From: Enterobacter cancerogenus
Lineage (GTDB): Bacteria > Pseudomonadota > Gammaproteobacteria > Enterobacterales > Enterobacteriaceae
NCBI GenBank assembly: GCA_000773965.1
Contig: JRUP01000006.1
Span: 186,001 to 250,000, forward strand
Direction: 5' to 3'
DNA: 64,000 bases
Part shown: positions 37,678 through 45,711 of the stretch, one piece after another
How the letters are laid out: every line of letters starts with the position of its first letter
Numbering within the stretch: the first letter of the stretch is position 1
Made by a program: the position numbers and the translations under genes
The notes under the pieces: generated by a model
The model's input: the letters and a program-made list of their open reading frames with translations, nothing else
Database searches by the model: none
What the model was told of the DNA's origin: nothing

Positions 37678-37715
37678 ATAAGTCCTAAGCCTTTACCCTA
37701 AGGTTTAGGGCTTAT
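37678..37715 (+). terminator. Imperfect hairpin after the dehydrogenase
   Basis: ATAAG-CCTAA-CCTT pairs with AAGG-TTAGG-CTTAT, with G-T wobbles, 22 bp after the stop. It may partly end the dehydrogenase transcript before the SDR gene. Confidence 0.5.
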
Positions 37716-37827
37716 CAGGTGTCTTTACTCAATGATATTTCCCATCCCGGCGCTCCTGCTTCGCTTGATCATCACCTCATGGCTGCCAGGCTTAACAATC
37801 ATTGAAAGGGCCATATGGAGAATAACG

Positions 37828-38592
37828 ATGTCACGTTTTTTGGAAAAAGTTGTCGTGATCACCGGTGCGGGTTCAGGAATTGGGTCAGCCTCTGCAAAGC
37901 GTTTTGCCAGTGAAGGTGCCTCGGTGGTGCTGGTGGGAAGAACTCGTGAAAAACTCGAAACCACGCTGCACGCGCTTCCGAAAGGGGAGCATCTTATAGC
38001 GCCATGTGACGTGTCCGATCCCGACCAGGTCAAACAGCTGGCAGAACTGGTCGAGCAAACCTATGGCAGAGTCGACGTCCTGGTGAACAATGCGGGGAGT
38101 GTTGTTCAGGGAAAAATACATGAAGTGGCCATTAAGGACTGGAAAAAGCTGATGGGGGCTGATCTGGATGGGGTATTTCATTGTGTTCATTACTTCATGC
38201 CCTCATTGCTCAAAACCCAAGGTAATGTGGTGAACACGTCTTCGGTTTCAGGACTGGGTGGTGACTGGGGCATGAGTGTCTATAACGCCGCAAAGGGCGG
38301 AGTGACCAATTTCACGCGCGCGCTGGCGATGGATTACGGTGCGGACGGTGTTCGCGTGAATGCCATCTGCCCGGGATTTACGCTAACCGATCTTACCGAA
38401 GATATGAAAGACGATCAGGAACTGTTAAACAGGTTTTATGACCGCATTCCCCTCCAGCGGGCTGGCCAGGCTGAAGATATCGCCAGTGCAATCGCCTTCA
38501 TTGCCAGCGATGATGCGCGTTATATCACAGGGGTGAACCTGCCCGTCGATGGTGGGCTGACGGCGTCTAATGGCCAACCCAAACAGGCTTAA
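37828..38592 (+). CDS. Short-chain dehydrogenase/reductase (SDR)
   Basis: 254 residues from ATG 37828 (GGAGAA upstream; the frame open from 37732 is not translated in this view). Classical SDR: TGAGSGIGSASAK cofactor loop, NNAGSV, catalytic Ser in SSVSGLGG and YNAAKGG (Tyr/Lys). The acidic residue is missing after beta-2 (VLVGRTREK), so NADP preference is likely. Substrate unknown. Possibly co-transcribed with the zinc dehydrogenase. Confidence 0.9.
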   Translation: MSRFLEKVVVITGAGSGIGSASAKRFASEGASVVLVGRTREKLETTLHALPKGEHLIAPCDVSDPDQVKQLAELVEQTYGRVDVLVNNAGSVVQGKIHEVAIKDWKKLMGADLDGVFHCVHYFMPSLLKTQGNVVNTSSVSGLGGDWGMSVYNAAKGGVTNFTRALAMDYGADGVRVNAICPGFTLTDLTEDMKDDQELLNRFYDRIPLQRAGQAEDIASAIAFIASDDARYITGVNLPVDGGLTASNGQPKQA

Positions 38593-38932
38593 TATCTAAA
38601 AGGGGAGCAATCAACGCTTCCCTACCAATTCTTCAAAATGCGTGTGAGTTCGGTTATTCAATATAAAGCCGTTTTCCTGACCACCTTGAAAAATTTATCA
38701 GGTACATCTTTAGTGCATACATCCATGTTAACCCCTGACAGTCTCAACGCTTATTATCGGTCAAAGTCATACGAAGAGCCGGTATATAGCCGGAGTAGAG
38801 TCAGTTGGGTGCAAATGCATAAAATTTTTATGGTGGTAGGTAGGTTAAAGCGCCAGAAAAAGAAGTTTCCTGAGTGGCTGGACGCTGGTTCAGAATGTTA
38901 TGAGATATCGAAAAATATGCTGCACTTGGGCT
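38593..38932. other. Intergenic region
   Basis: 340 bp. A plus-strand frame (38638-38994) overlaps the 3' end of the ycaP homologue and has no homology or ribosome site; I do not regard it as a gene. Confidence 0.4.
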
Positions 38933-39622
38933 TCAGACCCGCTTTTTGTTCAATGCGAGTGACCAGGTATTGCGTCCGCATTCAGGACATCTAGGTTCTT
39001 CATATCCAGGTATCTCTCGAGTAGTGCCGCAGCGGTTACAGGCATATAAACCTGCTTCAGGGATTTGGGTGAAACAATGACGGTGTGCTTCAGGAAGTAC
39101 AGATAGCCCGGCCCGCACTTCTTCGTCCGGATAGAAGTAGAGACTGAGCTGGCCATCGACCTCTACCAGCCCCAGCCGTATCTGACCAAGGTGTTCGGCC
39201 CCTTTAAGTCGTAACTCCATCAGAAACTCATCTTCTGAAATGTTCAGCCGGTCCAGATTCTCAGAAACGTACTTGCCATCAGCGATGAGCGTTACCACTT
39301 CTCATTCAATCAGAGTTGAGAACCACGAAGATTTGGTCATTGCCCAGGTGGTTAGTCGATACAATAATAATAATATGACAAAGACCAAAATGACGGGAAG
39401 AACGGGGACATCATTGTAAAAAGTCACATCCCCTGAAGCTGATCCTAATGTCAGGATCACCACAACTTCGAAGAGTGAGAGCTGCTGGACACCGCGCCTG
39501 CCTGAAATTTTCAAAAAGGTGAAAACGACGATATATGCAATGAGTACGCGTATAACGACTTCAAAGAGGAAGGTGTAAGGCTGATCGTTAATGAGAAATT
39601 TATGGAGGTCGAAATCTGCCAT
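38933..39622 (-). pseudogene. ycaP: YcaP/YetF-like (DUF421) membrane protein interrupted by one TGA
   Basis: One continuous minus-strand frame of 229 codons, the length of E. coli YcaP (230, from memory), broken only by TGA at 39302-39304. Upstream half: three membrane helices with ISGRRGVQQLSLFEVVVILT, GSASGDVTFY and the end STLIE. Downstream half: EVVTLIADGKYVSENLDRL, MELRLKGAEHLGQIRL and a C-terminal zinc-ribbon-like CNRCG...CPECG as in YcaP. The stop stands where family members have Gly (LLEG-K/E), i.e. GGA to TGA. Readthrough is conceivable, but a recent pseudogene or a sequencing error is more likely. Confidence 0.85.
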
Positions 39623-39795
39623 GGTTCACCCCTGAATTGAGCTCTGAATCGACTTGGAACGTAAGCTATGTAATGACGATTACTGACACCTATAAATTAT
39701 AGCCGGACAGCTTTCAATCAATGGATTAACTTGAATAGGAGTGAGTGGTAAGTTTCAAACGGGCTTTGGGTTTTAAAATCAAAGGTGAAAAATTA

Positions 39796-39951
39796 ATGAA
39801 GGTTTTCTCCTTTAAAGTGATGATTTGGCGATTCGTTTATTCATTATGGCTCACAATATTTTATTTTTACAACGGTTCGCTTGTATACCTTAAACAGTTC
39901 ACTAAGCATGATAGAAATGAAAAAGTTGCGCCCGCGCTCAATGCAAACTGA
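39796..39951 (+). CDS. Small membrane protein (51 aa)
   Basis: 51 residues from ATG 39796 with AAGGTG 8 nt upstream. One membrane helix (VMIWRFVYSLWLTIFYFY) and a basic tail. No homologue recognised. Confidence 0.4.
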   Translation: MKVFSFKVMIWRFVYSLWLTIFYFYNGSLVYLKQFTKHDRNEKVAPALNAN

Positions 39952-40222
39952 TTCGAAGAACCTGCCGACCCATTCACCCCCCCCTCTATAACTAATATGA
40001 TAAAAACATCCCCCTTGATTGAGTGGCATTGTTTATCCTGGCGTAAAATAAAAATGAGGATAATTAGTTAAGTCTCTTTCATGAGAGAAGCAGGACAAGT
40101 TTAATGAAAGGTTGTTCACTTAAATGACTTAATTCGACATAGAATGTGAGGGAGTAGATAATGCAGGGAAGAAAGTGGATTTCATTAATTTGAACAGTTG
40201 ATATCGTTACTTAGTTAATACA

Positions 40223-40248
40223 GTCCGGCACACCGGCCGGACTTTTTT
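40223..40248. terminator. Terminator hairpin GTCCGGC/GCCGGAC
   Basis: A 7-bp perfect stem with 6-nt loop and six Ts on the plus strand. It abuts the stop of the minus-strand lipoprotein gene, and serves a plus-strand transcript of unknown content (40050-40220) or both strands. Confidence 0.75.
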
Positions 40249-40417
40249 ATGACTGTGGCTGACCAATGGGACCCTGGCCCTGTGGACCTCCGGGCACGGA
40301 TTGCTGGCTTGGTGCGTGAGGACGGCCATCCGGCCCAACTGCAGGACCGGGTTCCTGACAGCCCGCCAGTGTCATCAGACTCGCAATGACAAACATTCCA
40401 CCTAAAAAGCTCTTCAT
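40247..40417 (-). CDS. Small lipoprotein (56 aa)
   Basis: 56 residues from ATG 40417 with a strong GAGGGGGT site. The signal peptide ends in the lipobox LAGC, followed by a Pro/Gly/Gln-rich tail (QEPGPAVGPDGRPHAPSQ...). Likely a small outer-membrane lipoprotein; no family recognised. A longer frame read on the same strand in another phase (40215-40460) is a shadow. Confidence 0.75.
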   Translation of the reverse strand: MKSFLGGMFVIASLMTLAGCQEPGPAVGPDGRPHAPSQQSVPGGPQGQGPIGQPQS

Positions 40418-40576
40418 AACACCCCCTCATTAATCCAGGCAACCCAATGTTGCTTTCCAAGCCTGGTCATGTCTGCAGGCATTTGAAAGCGAAGCCGTAA
40501 AACTAAATACGCTTTACTGCCAATGAGTTCTGATAAAACGGCCTTAACGCACTTGCTCACTCTCAGAGATTGCAAT

Positions 40577-40596
40577 TACTGTATGTATATACAGTT
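40577..40596. promoter_or_regulatory. LexA (SOS) box
   Basis: TACTGTATGTATATACAGTT: CTG-N10-CAG with the AT-alternating centre of enterobacterial SOS boxes, 21 bp before the start at 40618. Confidence 0.88.
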
Positions 40597-40617
40597 TAAT
40601 TTTGGGAGGGCACCGAT

Positions 40618-40857
40618 ATGCCCCGTGACTATGAAATCATGATTGCCTTCAGGCAGGCGGTTAAACGCGATGCCGCTGGCCGTTTCACCATCAGCACACT
40701 CGATTTTGTGAAAGAACTCGATCGTCTGAACTGGCGCTACTCGCTACGCGCCGCCAACAAATGGATCGAGATGCACACAACGACCTTCCGGGACATCTCG
40801 ACAAGTGAGGGGGAGGAACGCATGTTTCAGGTCTTTAATCCGAACGGAAGAAATTGA
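40618..40857 (+). CDS. SOS-controlled small protein (79 aa)
   Basis: 79 residues from ATG 40618 (GGGAGGG 6 nt upstream). It starts MPRDYEIMIAFRQAVKRDAA and holds NKWIEMHTTTFRDIST. The LexA box just upstream shows it is DNA-damage inducible. I do not recognise the function; cytoplasmic, no membrane segment. A decayed second copy lies at 42467-42559, so the family has been duplicated here. Confidence 0.8.
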   Translation: MPRDYEIMIAFRQAVKRDAAGRFTISTLDFVKELDRLNWRYSLRAANKWIEMHTTTFRDISTSEGEERMFQVFNPNGRN

Positions 40858-41263
40858 GCAACGTGTGCCAACCCCGATTGGGTAATCCATCTGGCAGGCA
40901 ACTGATTATGAGTTATTCAATGGGACTAAATCGTGAACAGCGAGACATTAATTTCCCTATCTTGCTGAAATAAATGAAAAATCCAGATCAATATAATTAC
41001 AAAATTTAAAACCGTGATAAATGTCACAAAAAAGAAAATCCAACAATTATGTACAGCTTGTTTTGGTTTTGTACAACTTCAAAAATTTCCCTTTTAAAAG
41101 CAATTGAATATAAGCGCAACGGTTAACTCGTTGTTTTAAAACAGAAATAAGCGAAGCGGTAAACATGCATTTTAAATGTGGTTTTATCGAAAAATTGAGC
41201 CATATTATTTCTCATTGGAACGTTAGCACGCTTAATATTCGACTGATATATAAGGGGGGATAC
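40858..41263. other. Intergenic region with TAAGCGAAGCG unit
   Basis: 406 bp, strongly AT-rich around 40960-41100. It contains TAAGCGCAACGG at 41111 and TAAGCGAAGCGG at 41148-41159, the same motif repeated at 50.8-51.5 kb. No other gene. Confidence 0.5.
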
Positions 41264-41449
41264 ATGCCATCAAGAAGAGGTGGGGCCGGTAATTTTGCTG
41301 AGGATGCGGACCGCGCGCGTGAAGCCGGGCGTAAAGGAGGAAGCGCAAGCGGGGGAAACTTCAAAAATTGTCCAGATCGCGCTGTTGAAGCCGGTCGCAA
41401 GGGCGGACAAATCAGCCGCAGGCGCAAACCGGTAATCGAGGAAAGTTAA
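41264..41449 (+). CDS. KGG-repeat (con-10-like) stress protein, YciG paralogue
   Basis: 61 residues from ATG 41264 (AAGGGGGG upstream): SRRGGAGNFAEDADRAREAG, RKGGSASGGNFKNCPDRA, RKGGQISRRRK. Two KGG repeats and a basic tail. Disordered, probably a stress protectant. Second of three paralogues in the window. Confidence 0.9.
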   Translation: MPSRRGGAGNFAEDADRAREAGRKGGSASGGNFKNCPDRAVEAGRKGGQISRRRKPVIEES

Positions 41450-41463
41450 TTCGCCAGACAGTC

Positions 41464-41486
41464 GGCCGGTTAGAATCATACCGGCC
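41464..41486 (+). terminator. Terminator hairpin after the KGG gene
   Basis: GGCCGGT and ACCGGCC, a 7-bp stem, 14 bp after the stop, followed by TTGCTTCG (weak T-run). Confidence 0.6.
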
Positions 41487-41520
41487 TTGCTTCGAAAAAC
41501 AGAAACAGGGGGCACGTAAT

Positions 41521-41751
41521 ATGTTCTCACCCACCCTAGCATTCAGACAATTAGCCGGGCAGGTTGATACGTTCCCGAGCAGAAGAGGCGGAACATATCA
41601 CTGGGCAGATCCTTTTGCCACCCATGGCACACCTCAAAGTACTTGCTTAAATCTCTATAAAATTCTCTGTGTAGAGGATGACACGGTAAAAGCAACGGAT
41701 TCACCAGAGGTCAGACACAAAAAGCGTTCAGGTAACCGACCTGTAAGATAA
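41521..41751 (+). CDS. Doubtful small ORF (76 aa)
   Basis: 76 codons from ATG 41521 with GGGGG upstream at long spacing. Composition is mixed and no domain is recognised; it may be non-coding. Confidence 0.25.
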   Translation: MFSPTLAFRQLAGQVDTFPSRRGGTYHWADPFATHGTPQSTCLNLYKILCVEDDTVKATDSPEVRHKKRSGNRPVR

Positions 41752-42090
41752 GTTGGTGGATGCCTGATTATTAAGCGGCTCAGATAACAATTCTGTTTAG
41801 TAACACCCAGACGTCCTGTCCTTTTACGTCCTTTTGACGCATGCTTAAATCTCTTCCCCGGGGCTATGCCTGGGCCATTCCCCCTCTGACAAGGGGCAAT
41901 TATGAAATCTCATAGGTCAAAAACTGTCGCACAGCGAATTGCGCGGTGGCTGGCACCTCTAATCTGATGTCGCTTTCCGACACTTCAATCTTCCCGTGCT
42001 TCCTTCGTGGATCCTTCATAGATTCGAAGATGAGGCATATTGTCTGTTTTTTTGAGACTGGACGAACACCAATTTCGTGGGGGTGAACAA
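41752..42090. other. Intergenic region
   Basis: 339 bp with no recognised gene. The end provides the ribosome site GGGGGTG for the gene at 42091. Confidence 0.35.
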
Positions 42091-42270
42091 ATGGAACAGG
42101 GTTTTTACTGGGTCCAGAAGGGCGAGACGCAACCTGAAGTCTGGTACTTCGCTGATGGTGAAGGGGGAGGATGGTTCAAGCCAAGCCGAAGTCTGCCCGT
42201 TCACCCTGATGATTTTGTCGAGCAGGGGTTCAATGTCATCAGTGATCGCCTCGAACCTCCGGCAGAGTGA
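42091..42270 (+). CDS. Small hypothetical protein (59 aa)
   Basis: 59 residues from ATG 42091: MEQGFYWVQKGETQPEVWYF, then FKPSRSLPVHPDDFVEQGF. Aromatic- and acid-rich, probably a compact beta protein. Small proteins starting 'GFYWVQ' occur as orphans in enterobacterial accessory DNA; function unknown. Confidence 0.55.
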   Translation: MEQGFYWVQKGETQPEVWYFADGEGGGWFKPSRSLPVHPDDFVEQGFNVISDRLEPPAE

Positions 42271-42466
42271 TGACATCACCTGTACGACATACCTCCCCTG
42301 GCAGAGGGAGTCGTATGGAAACGAGGCATTGCCATTAAAAAATGCCTGCACAGGACGGCCTACAAGCGGTAGCGATGAACGTATTTTTCCTGTAAACGCA
42401 ACCCGAGTGCTTTAACCTGTTTCAGGTTCTGCTTTCGGCTACATGAAACGAGTCGTAGGTATTGAG
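42271..42466. other. Intergenic region
   Basis: About 200 bp leading into the SOS-gene relic. No gene. Confidence 0.3.
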
Positions 42467-42559
42467 TCAAAGTGGATCGAGATGCACCAGAAAACATTCA
42501 GGGATGGCTGCTGTGGGGATGAGTAATCCCTCAAGGTGTTCAATTCCAACGGGTGCTGA
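42467..42559 (+). pseudogene. Decayed 3' fragment of the SOS-controlled gene at 40618
   Basis: In one frame it reads SKWIEMHQKTFRD, GCCGDE, stop, SLKVFNSNG, stop, matching NKWIEMHTTTFRD...MFQVFNPNG of the intact gene. The 5' part and SOS box are missing. A relic of a duplication. Confidence 0.75.
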
Positions 42560-42697
42560 GAAATCACCCTGATAACTGTCGGTAGGGGCTAGGGGCTCAT
42601 CGTCAGCAAAAAAAAGCATGAACCAGACGTGAGTCCGATTCATGCAGAGTGCTGACTACTCAGTTTTCTTTTTATTTGCCCGCTCTGATGCGTCGAG

Positions 42698-42790
42698 TCA
42701 CCAGGGCGTGGGTCCCCACTGGGTTTGTACCAGAAACACAATCACCAGAACCAGTAAAGTGGTGACGGCCGGTATGATCAGGTATCGCAT
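42698..42790 (-). CDS. Small membrane peptide A (30 aa)
   Basis: 30 residues from ATG 42790 with AGGAGA 7 nt upstream: MRYLIIPAVTTLLVLVIVFL then VQTQWGPTPW. One membrane helix. Strong ribosome site and clean ends support a real gene. Confidence 0.6.
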   Translation of the reverse strand: MRYLIIPAVTTLLVLVIVFLVQTQWGPTPW

Positions 42791-42935
42791 GTTCAATCTC
42801 CTGTCTGTCTGACCACGAGAATTTGAAACGATGAAAAACCCGCCCTTATTCATCACCGACCGTTCAATGACATCGGCGGTTTAGCGATGGATACTTACGT
42901 CGTGTTATGGCCTGCAAAGCGCCGGGCTAAGCGCT

Positions 42936-43028
42936 TTAAAACCAGTTCAGATATTTCGGTAAACCTATCGCTAACACCGCAATGGCCACGATATTCAGTA
43001 CGATAACGAATCCTGGTGAAACATCCAT
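42936..43028 (-). CDS. Small membrane peptide B (30 aa)
   Basis: 30 residues from ATG 43028 with AGGTGA upstream: MDVSPGFVIVLNIVAIAVLA then IGLPKYLNWF. One membrane helix, same length and strand as peptide A, 145 bp away. Possibly a functional pair or related to small type I toxins/membrane regulators; function not known. Confidence 0.55.
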   Translation of the reverse strand: MDVSPGFVIVLNIVAIAVLAIGLPKYLNWF

Positions 43029-43763
43029 AAGTCACCTAAGGTAAACGAGCGGCATCCAGCAAGACACGACGTCGGGCTGCTGGCCAGTTGGTCATCGCTG
43101 AAATCACAGACACTGCCGTGCTGATAATTCACCTGCCAGGCACGCAGCATGTATCCCAGCGTTCCCGCACAGGCATTTTGCTCATTAAGCGTAGTGCAGG
43201 TCTTCACAGACCAAAAGCGTAGCCATATAGCGAAGTTAGGGGTTTTTAATAGGGTTCGGAAATTGACGGGCAACCCCACAGCTAAACCCCACTCAAACGA
43301 GCTGTCGATGTCAACCGCGCGTGTCAGGGGAAAGGTAAGCTAAAAAAAGCCCGCTCAGGGCGGGCAAAAAAGCAGTGGCTAAGGAATGTCTCTCTCGTAT
43401 GAAACGCATCCTGTGTGCTGTGCTGCCAGTCAACGACTGACCCACATACCTTAGACCATTAATTACTGTGTGGTAGGATGTGTTAACAAAAGCGATAAAA
43501 TTCCAGTAATTTCCAGTAAGTTATATGAATTAGCGATTTATAAACTAAATTTCAGAGAGTTAACCGAAGCGACAAGAGATTGCTGCTGATTATCTCTGGT
43601 TTATGTCGGCCTGAATAATGCTCAAATCTAAAACTCCTGCGCTTATGGCAACCGGCCCGGTCAAACTGAAATGCCACGTCCATCTCAGATTAAATCCCCT
43701 TTACCCACAACACGTTTGTAAAAAGTCTTTATGCCCGACTTGATCGATTGTGCTGTTTACGAT
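43029..43763. other. Long intergenic region before umuD
   Basis: 735 bp. It contains the minus-strand terminator at 43342-43365 and a TAACCGAAGCG unit at 43561. A minus-strand frame (42995-43279) is open but overlaps peptide B and shows no homology. No other gene recognised. Confidence 0.4.
43342..43365 (-). terminator. Minus-strand intrinsic terminator
   Basis: GCCCGC...GCGGGC (43349-43365) with seven Ts on the minus strand and six As on the other side. It ends an unidentified short minus-strand transcript from about 43400-43560. Confidence 0.75.
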
Positions 43764-43783
43764 TACTGTTTATATATACAGTA
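43764..43783. promoter_or_regulatory. LexA (SOS) box of umuD
   Basis: TACTGTTTATATATACAGTA, CTG-N10-CAG, nearly the ideal SOS box, 18 bp before the umuD ATG. Confidence 0.93.
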
Positions 43784-43801
43784 TTTGTCAGGGCTATCAT
43801 C

Positions 43802-44222
43802 ATGGAGTTTTTCAGACCTGCGGAAATGCGCCATTCTTGAGTTACCGCTTTTCATTGCCAGAGTCCCGTGTGGCTTTTCGTCGCCGGCTCAGGACTATGT
43901 CGAACAGCGGCTGGACCTTAATAATCTGCTGGTTAGCCATCCCAGTTCGACCTACTTCATCCGGGTCAGCGGTGATTCGATGATCGAGGGTGGTATTAAC
44001 GATGGCGACATGCTGGTAGTCGACAGCTCCTTCACCGCGGAGCATGGGGATATCATCGTGGCGGCGATTTCCGGCGAGTTCACAGTGAAGCAACTGATGA
44101 CCCGGCCTTTCCTGCACCTGAAACCGATGAACGCCGCGCACGCCATTATCCCGATCCCCGATGCCGATCAGTTTGAAATCTTCGGCGTGGTCCGGCACTC
44201 CATTGAGACGATGGGCCGTTAA
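43802..44222 (+). pseudogene. umuD: umuD with a +1 frameshift near its start
   Basis: ATG 43802 begins [12 protein letters not shown] and meets TGA at 43838. Dropping one T of TCTT (43835-43838) restores the expected [13 protein letters not shown] and the rest of UmuD. The downstream frame is complete: Cys-Gly cleavage site, catalytic Ser in SGDSMIEGG, catalytic Lys in EFTVKQL, and a normal end at 44222. UmuD is the SOS mutagenesis factor that self-cleaves with RecA and partners UmuC (DNA Pol V). The frame open from 43731 starts upstream of the LexA box, so it is unlikely to rescue expression. Confidence 0.88.
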
Positions 44223-44341
44223 TGTTTGTTCTGGTGGATGTGAACTCATTCTATGCCAGCTGCGATACGGTGTTCCGGCCTGATCTGCGTGGTAAGCCGG
44301 TATCTGGTCGAGTTAAGAGGGCGATGCTGCATTGTGGATGA
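44222..44341 (+). pseudogene. umuC: umuC 5' stub
   Basis: The start overlaps the umuD stop by 1 nt, as in intact umuDC. The first 27 codons (MFVLVDVNSFYASCDTVFRP, DLRGKPV) match UmuC; afterwards the frame leaves the family and stops at 44341. The rest of the polymerase gene is gone, so this locus cannot make Pol V. Confidence 0.88.
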
Positions 44342-44697
44342 ACTCCGGCGGCCGGGTAACGATAGCACCGTGCTTCTGAAGGTGGCGGGGAGGCTGGAAT
44401 GAGGTGTGACGATGTTTCATCCAAACCGTATCCTGACTGAAGACGGGCTGCTTCTTGAGGATGATTTGCTTGAGGATGTGATCGTTGTGGGGCTGGTGAC
44501 GCATAAAGTGAGCGCTTTGAACGTGTCGGATTCTTCACCCGTTTGAACTTCATCGGGCAAAAAAAGGCCCGCATCGGCGGGCGAAATTCGTTACATGGGA
44601 TAATCTCCATATAAGTTATGACGTTAGGTATATTTGAAAGTTCATATTTTCCGACTAACTTTGTACTTAAACCAAACCGGCGTTTTCTTTACTTGAT
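44342..44697. other. Intergenic region with terminator
   Basis: 356 bp after the umuC stub, containing unrecognised remnants and the terminator at 44558-44598. Confidence 0.4.
44558..44598 (-). terminator. Minus-strand terminator with conserved leader (copy 2)
   Basis: Minus strand: TGTAACGAATTTCGCCCGCC leads into hairpin GCCCGC/GCGGGC (44567-44582) and a 7-T run. The leader is shared with 29811-29849, so this is a repeated transcript end, perhaps of a small RNA; a tiny ORF starting ATG 44610 reads through it. Confidence 0.7.
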
Positions 44698-44913
44698 ATG
44701 AACGACATGAATTCAAATCGCGCAGGAATGATTGGATGTGCCATCGGATCGGCTGTAGTCGAACTGGCGGCAAAAGGAGTACCGCTTAGCAGGGTGAGTA
44801 TCATCATTGAACTTGAACGCATCGCTGCGGGGTCATCAGACCTGCAGGTAAAGGCGTTTGCATTAGATGCCGCAAAGTTGCTAAAGGCGGGAGGAGATGA
44901 AATTAACGCTTAG
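44698..44913 (+). CDS. Small hypothetical protein (71 aa), YmgB/AriR-like shape
   Basis: 71 residues from ATG 44698 or 44707: MIGCAIGSAVVELAAKGVPL, SRVSIIIELERIAAGSSDLQ and a helical end. The helix pattern and spacing recall the YmgB/AriR connector-protein group, but this is only a suggestion. No strong ribosome site. Confidence 0.5.
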   Translation: MNDMNSNRAGMIGCAIGSAVVELAAKGVPLSRVSIIIELERIAAGSSDLQVKAFALDAAKLLKAGGDEINA

Positions 44914-44993
44914 CCTTTGTCTTTTGAAGCTGTAGTGAAATGAAAGCATTCCGGCCCCTGCAGAAACCTTAGCGGAGGCCCTGAACTGGCCTG

Positions 44994-45386
44994 TTAAGGT
45001 TCGTCGATTCGGGTAACTTTGAGATGCGCGCTTTCGCCTTTACCGTAGACTTTCCCGCTTACGCGGACCTTGTCTTCTGCACTGTACGTTTTGCCTTTGA
45101 ATGTGCTGGCCGGAGCATCGATGTTGACCGTGCCTGAACTGTCACGAAACTGGTAAGTGTCGCCTTTGATCTTTTTGACGATATAGCCCTCCAGCGTGAC
45201 ATAGCCCCCCTGACGGAAATCTTTGATCAGCGTAACCGGCGTCTCTCCCGTATCTTCCGACCCCTTGTACCCGGCATCCTCCTTATTCTGAGGTGGGGGC
45301 GTTTTACCGGCTTCATATCCTCCCGTTTCGGCATATGCACCGACGCTCAGAGGTAACATCACTGCAATCCAGGCGACCTTATTCAT
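44994..45386 (-). CDS. ygiW: Periplasmic OB-fold stress protein (BOF family, YgiW/YdeI-like)
   Basis: 130 residues from ATG 45386 (GGAG 6 nt upstream). Signal peptide MNKVAWIAVMLPLSVGAYA, then the BOF core: GGYVTLEGYIVKKIKGDTYQ, FRDSSGTVNIDAP and DKVRVSGKV. YgiW/YdeI proteins help resist hydrogen peroxide, acid and cationic peptides in the periplasm. The symbol marks the family; ygiW versus ydeI orthology is not settled. Confidence 0.87.
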   Translation of the reverse strand: MNKVAWIAVMLPLSVGAYAETGGYEAGKTPPPQNKEDAGYKGSEDTGETPVTLIKDFRQGGYVTLEGYIVKKIKGDTYQFRDSSGTVNIDAPASTFKGKTYSAEDKVRVSGKVYGKGESAHLKVTRIDEP

Positions 45387-45711
45387 TTCATTCTCCATTG
45401 ATGTGTCTTCAGGTGTAAGCCTGGCACAGTGCCTGGAAAGTAAACGGAACGGGTGTGAAATAAATATTTGATCTCAGCGCAGGGAGTCAATGCATGCGAA
45501 CCCAGATCACAAGATTTCAGGTGAGGCACCAACACTGGATAGGCTTTATTAAGCTTATCCCGCTTAAGAACGTTATCACCTTCTCCAATATTCGTTGTAA
45601 TACATTGATCTATAAGTCAATGTGAAGCGAACGAGGCCCAAGTAAATAGCACTTAAAATTTAGCATAACCATATGAATTTGAGGGGATTATTTCGATTTT
45701 TAATGGTGTGC
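45387..45711. other. Intergenic region at right border of the accessory segment
   Basis: About 325 bp, AT-rich, divergent from ygiW. Nothing recognised before the repeat copy begins. Confidence 0.4.

Noticed and set aside
38638-38994. Plus-strand 118-codon frame
   Set aside because: It overlaps the 3' end of the ycaP homologue on the other strand, has no ribosome site and its composition is not protein-like in the overlap.
42995-43279. Minus-strand 94-codon frame before peptide B
   Set aside because: Overlaps the better supported 30-residue peptide and shows no recognisable domain or ribosome site.
43731-43801. Alternative in-frame start that would make umuD one open frame
   Set aside because: The start lies upstream of the LexA box and its peptide does not match UmuD; the homologous start is ATG 43802 in the other frame.
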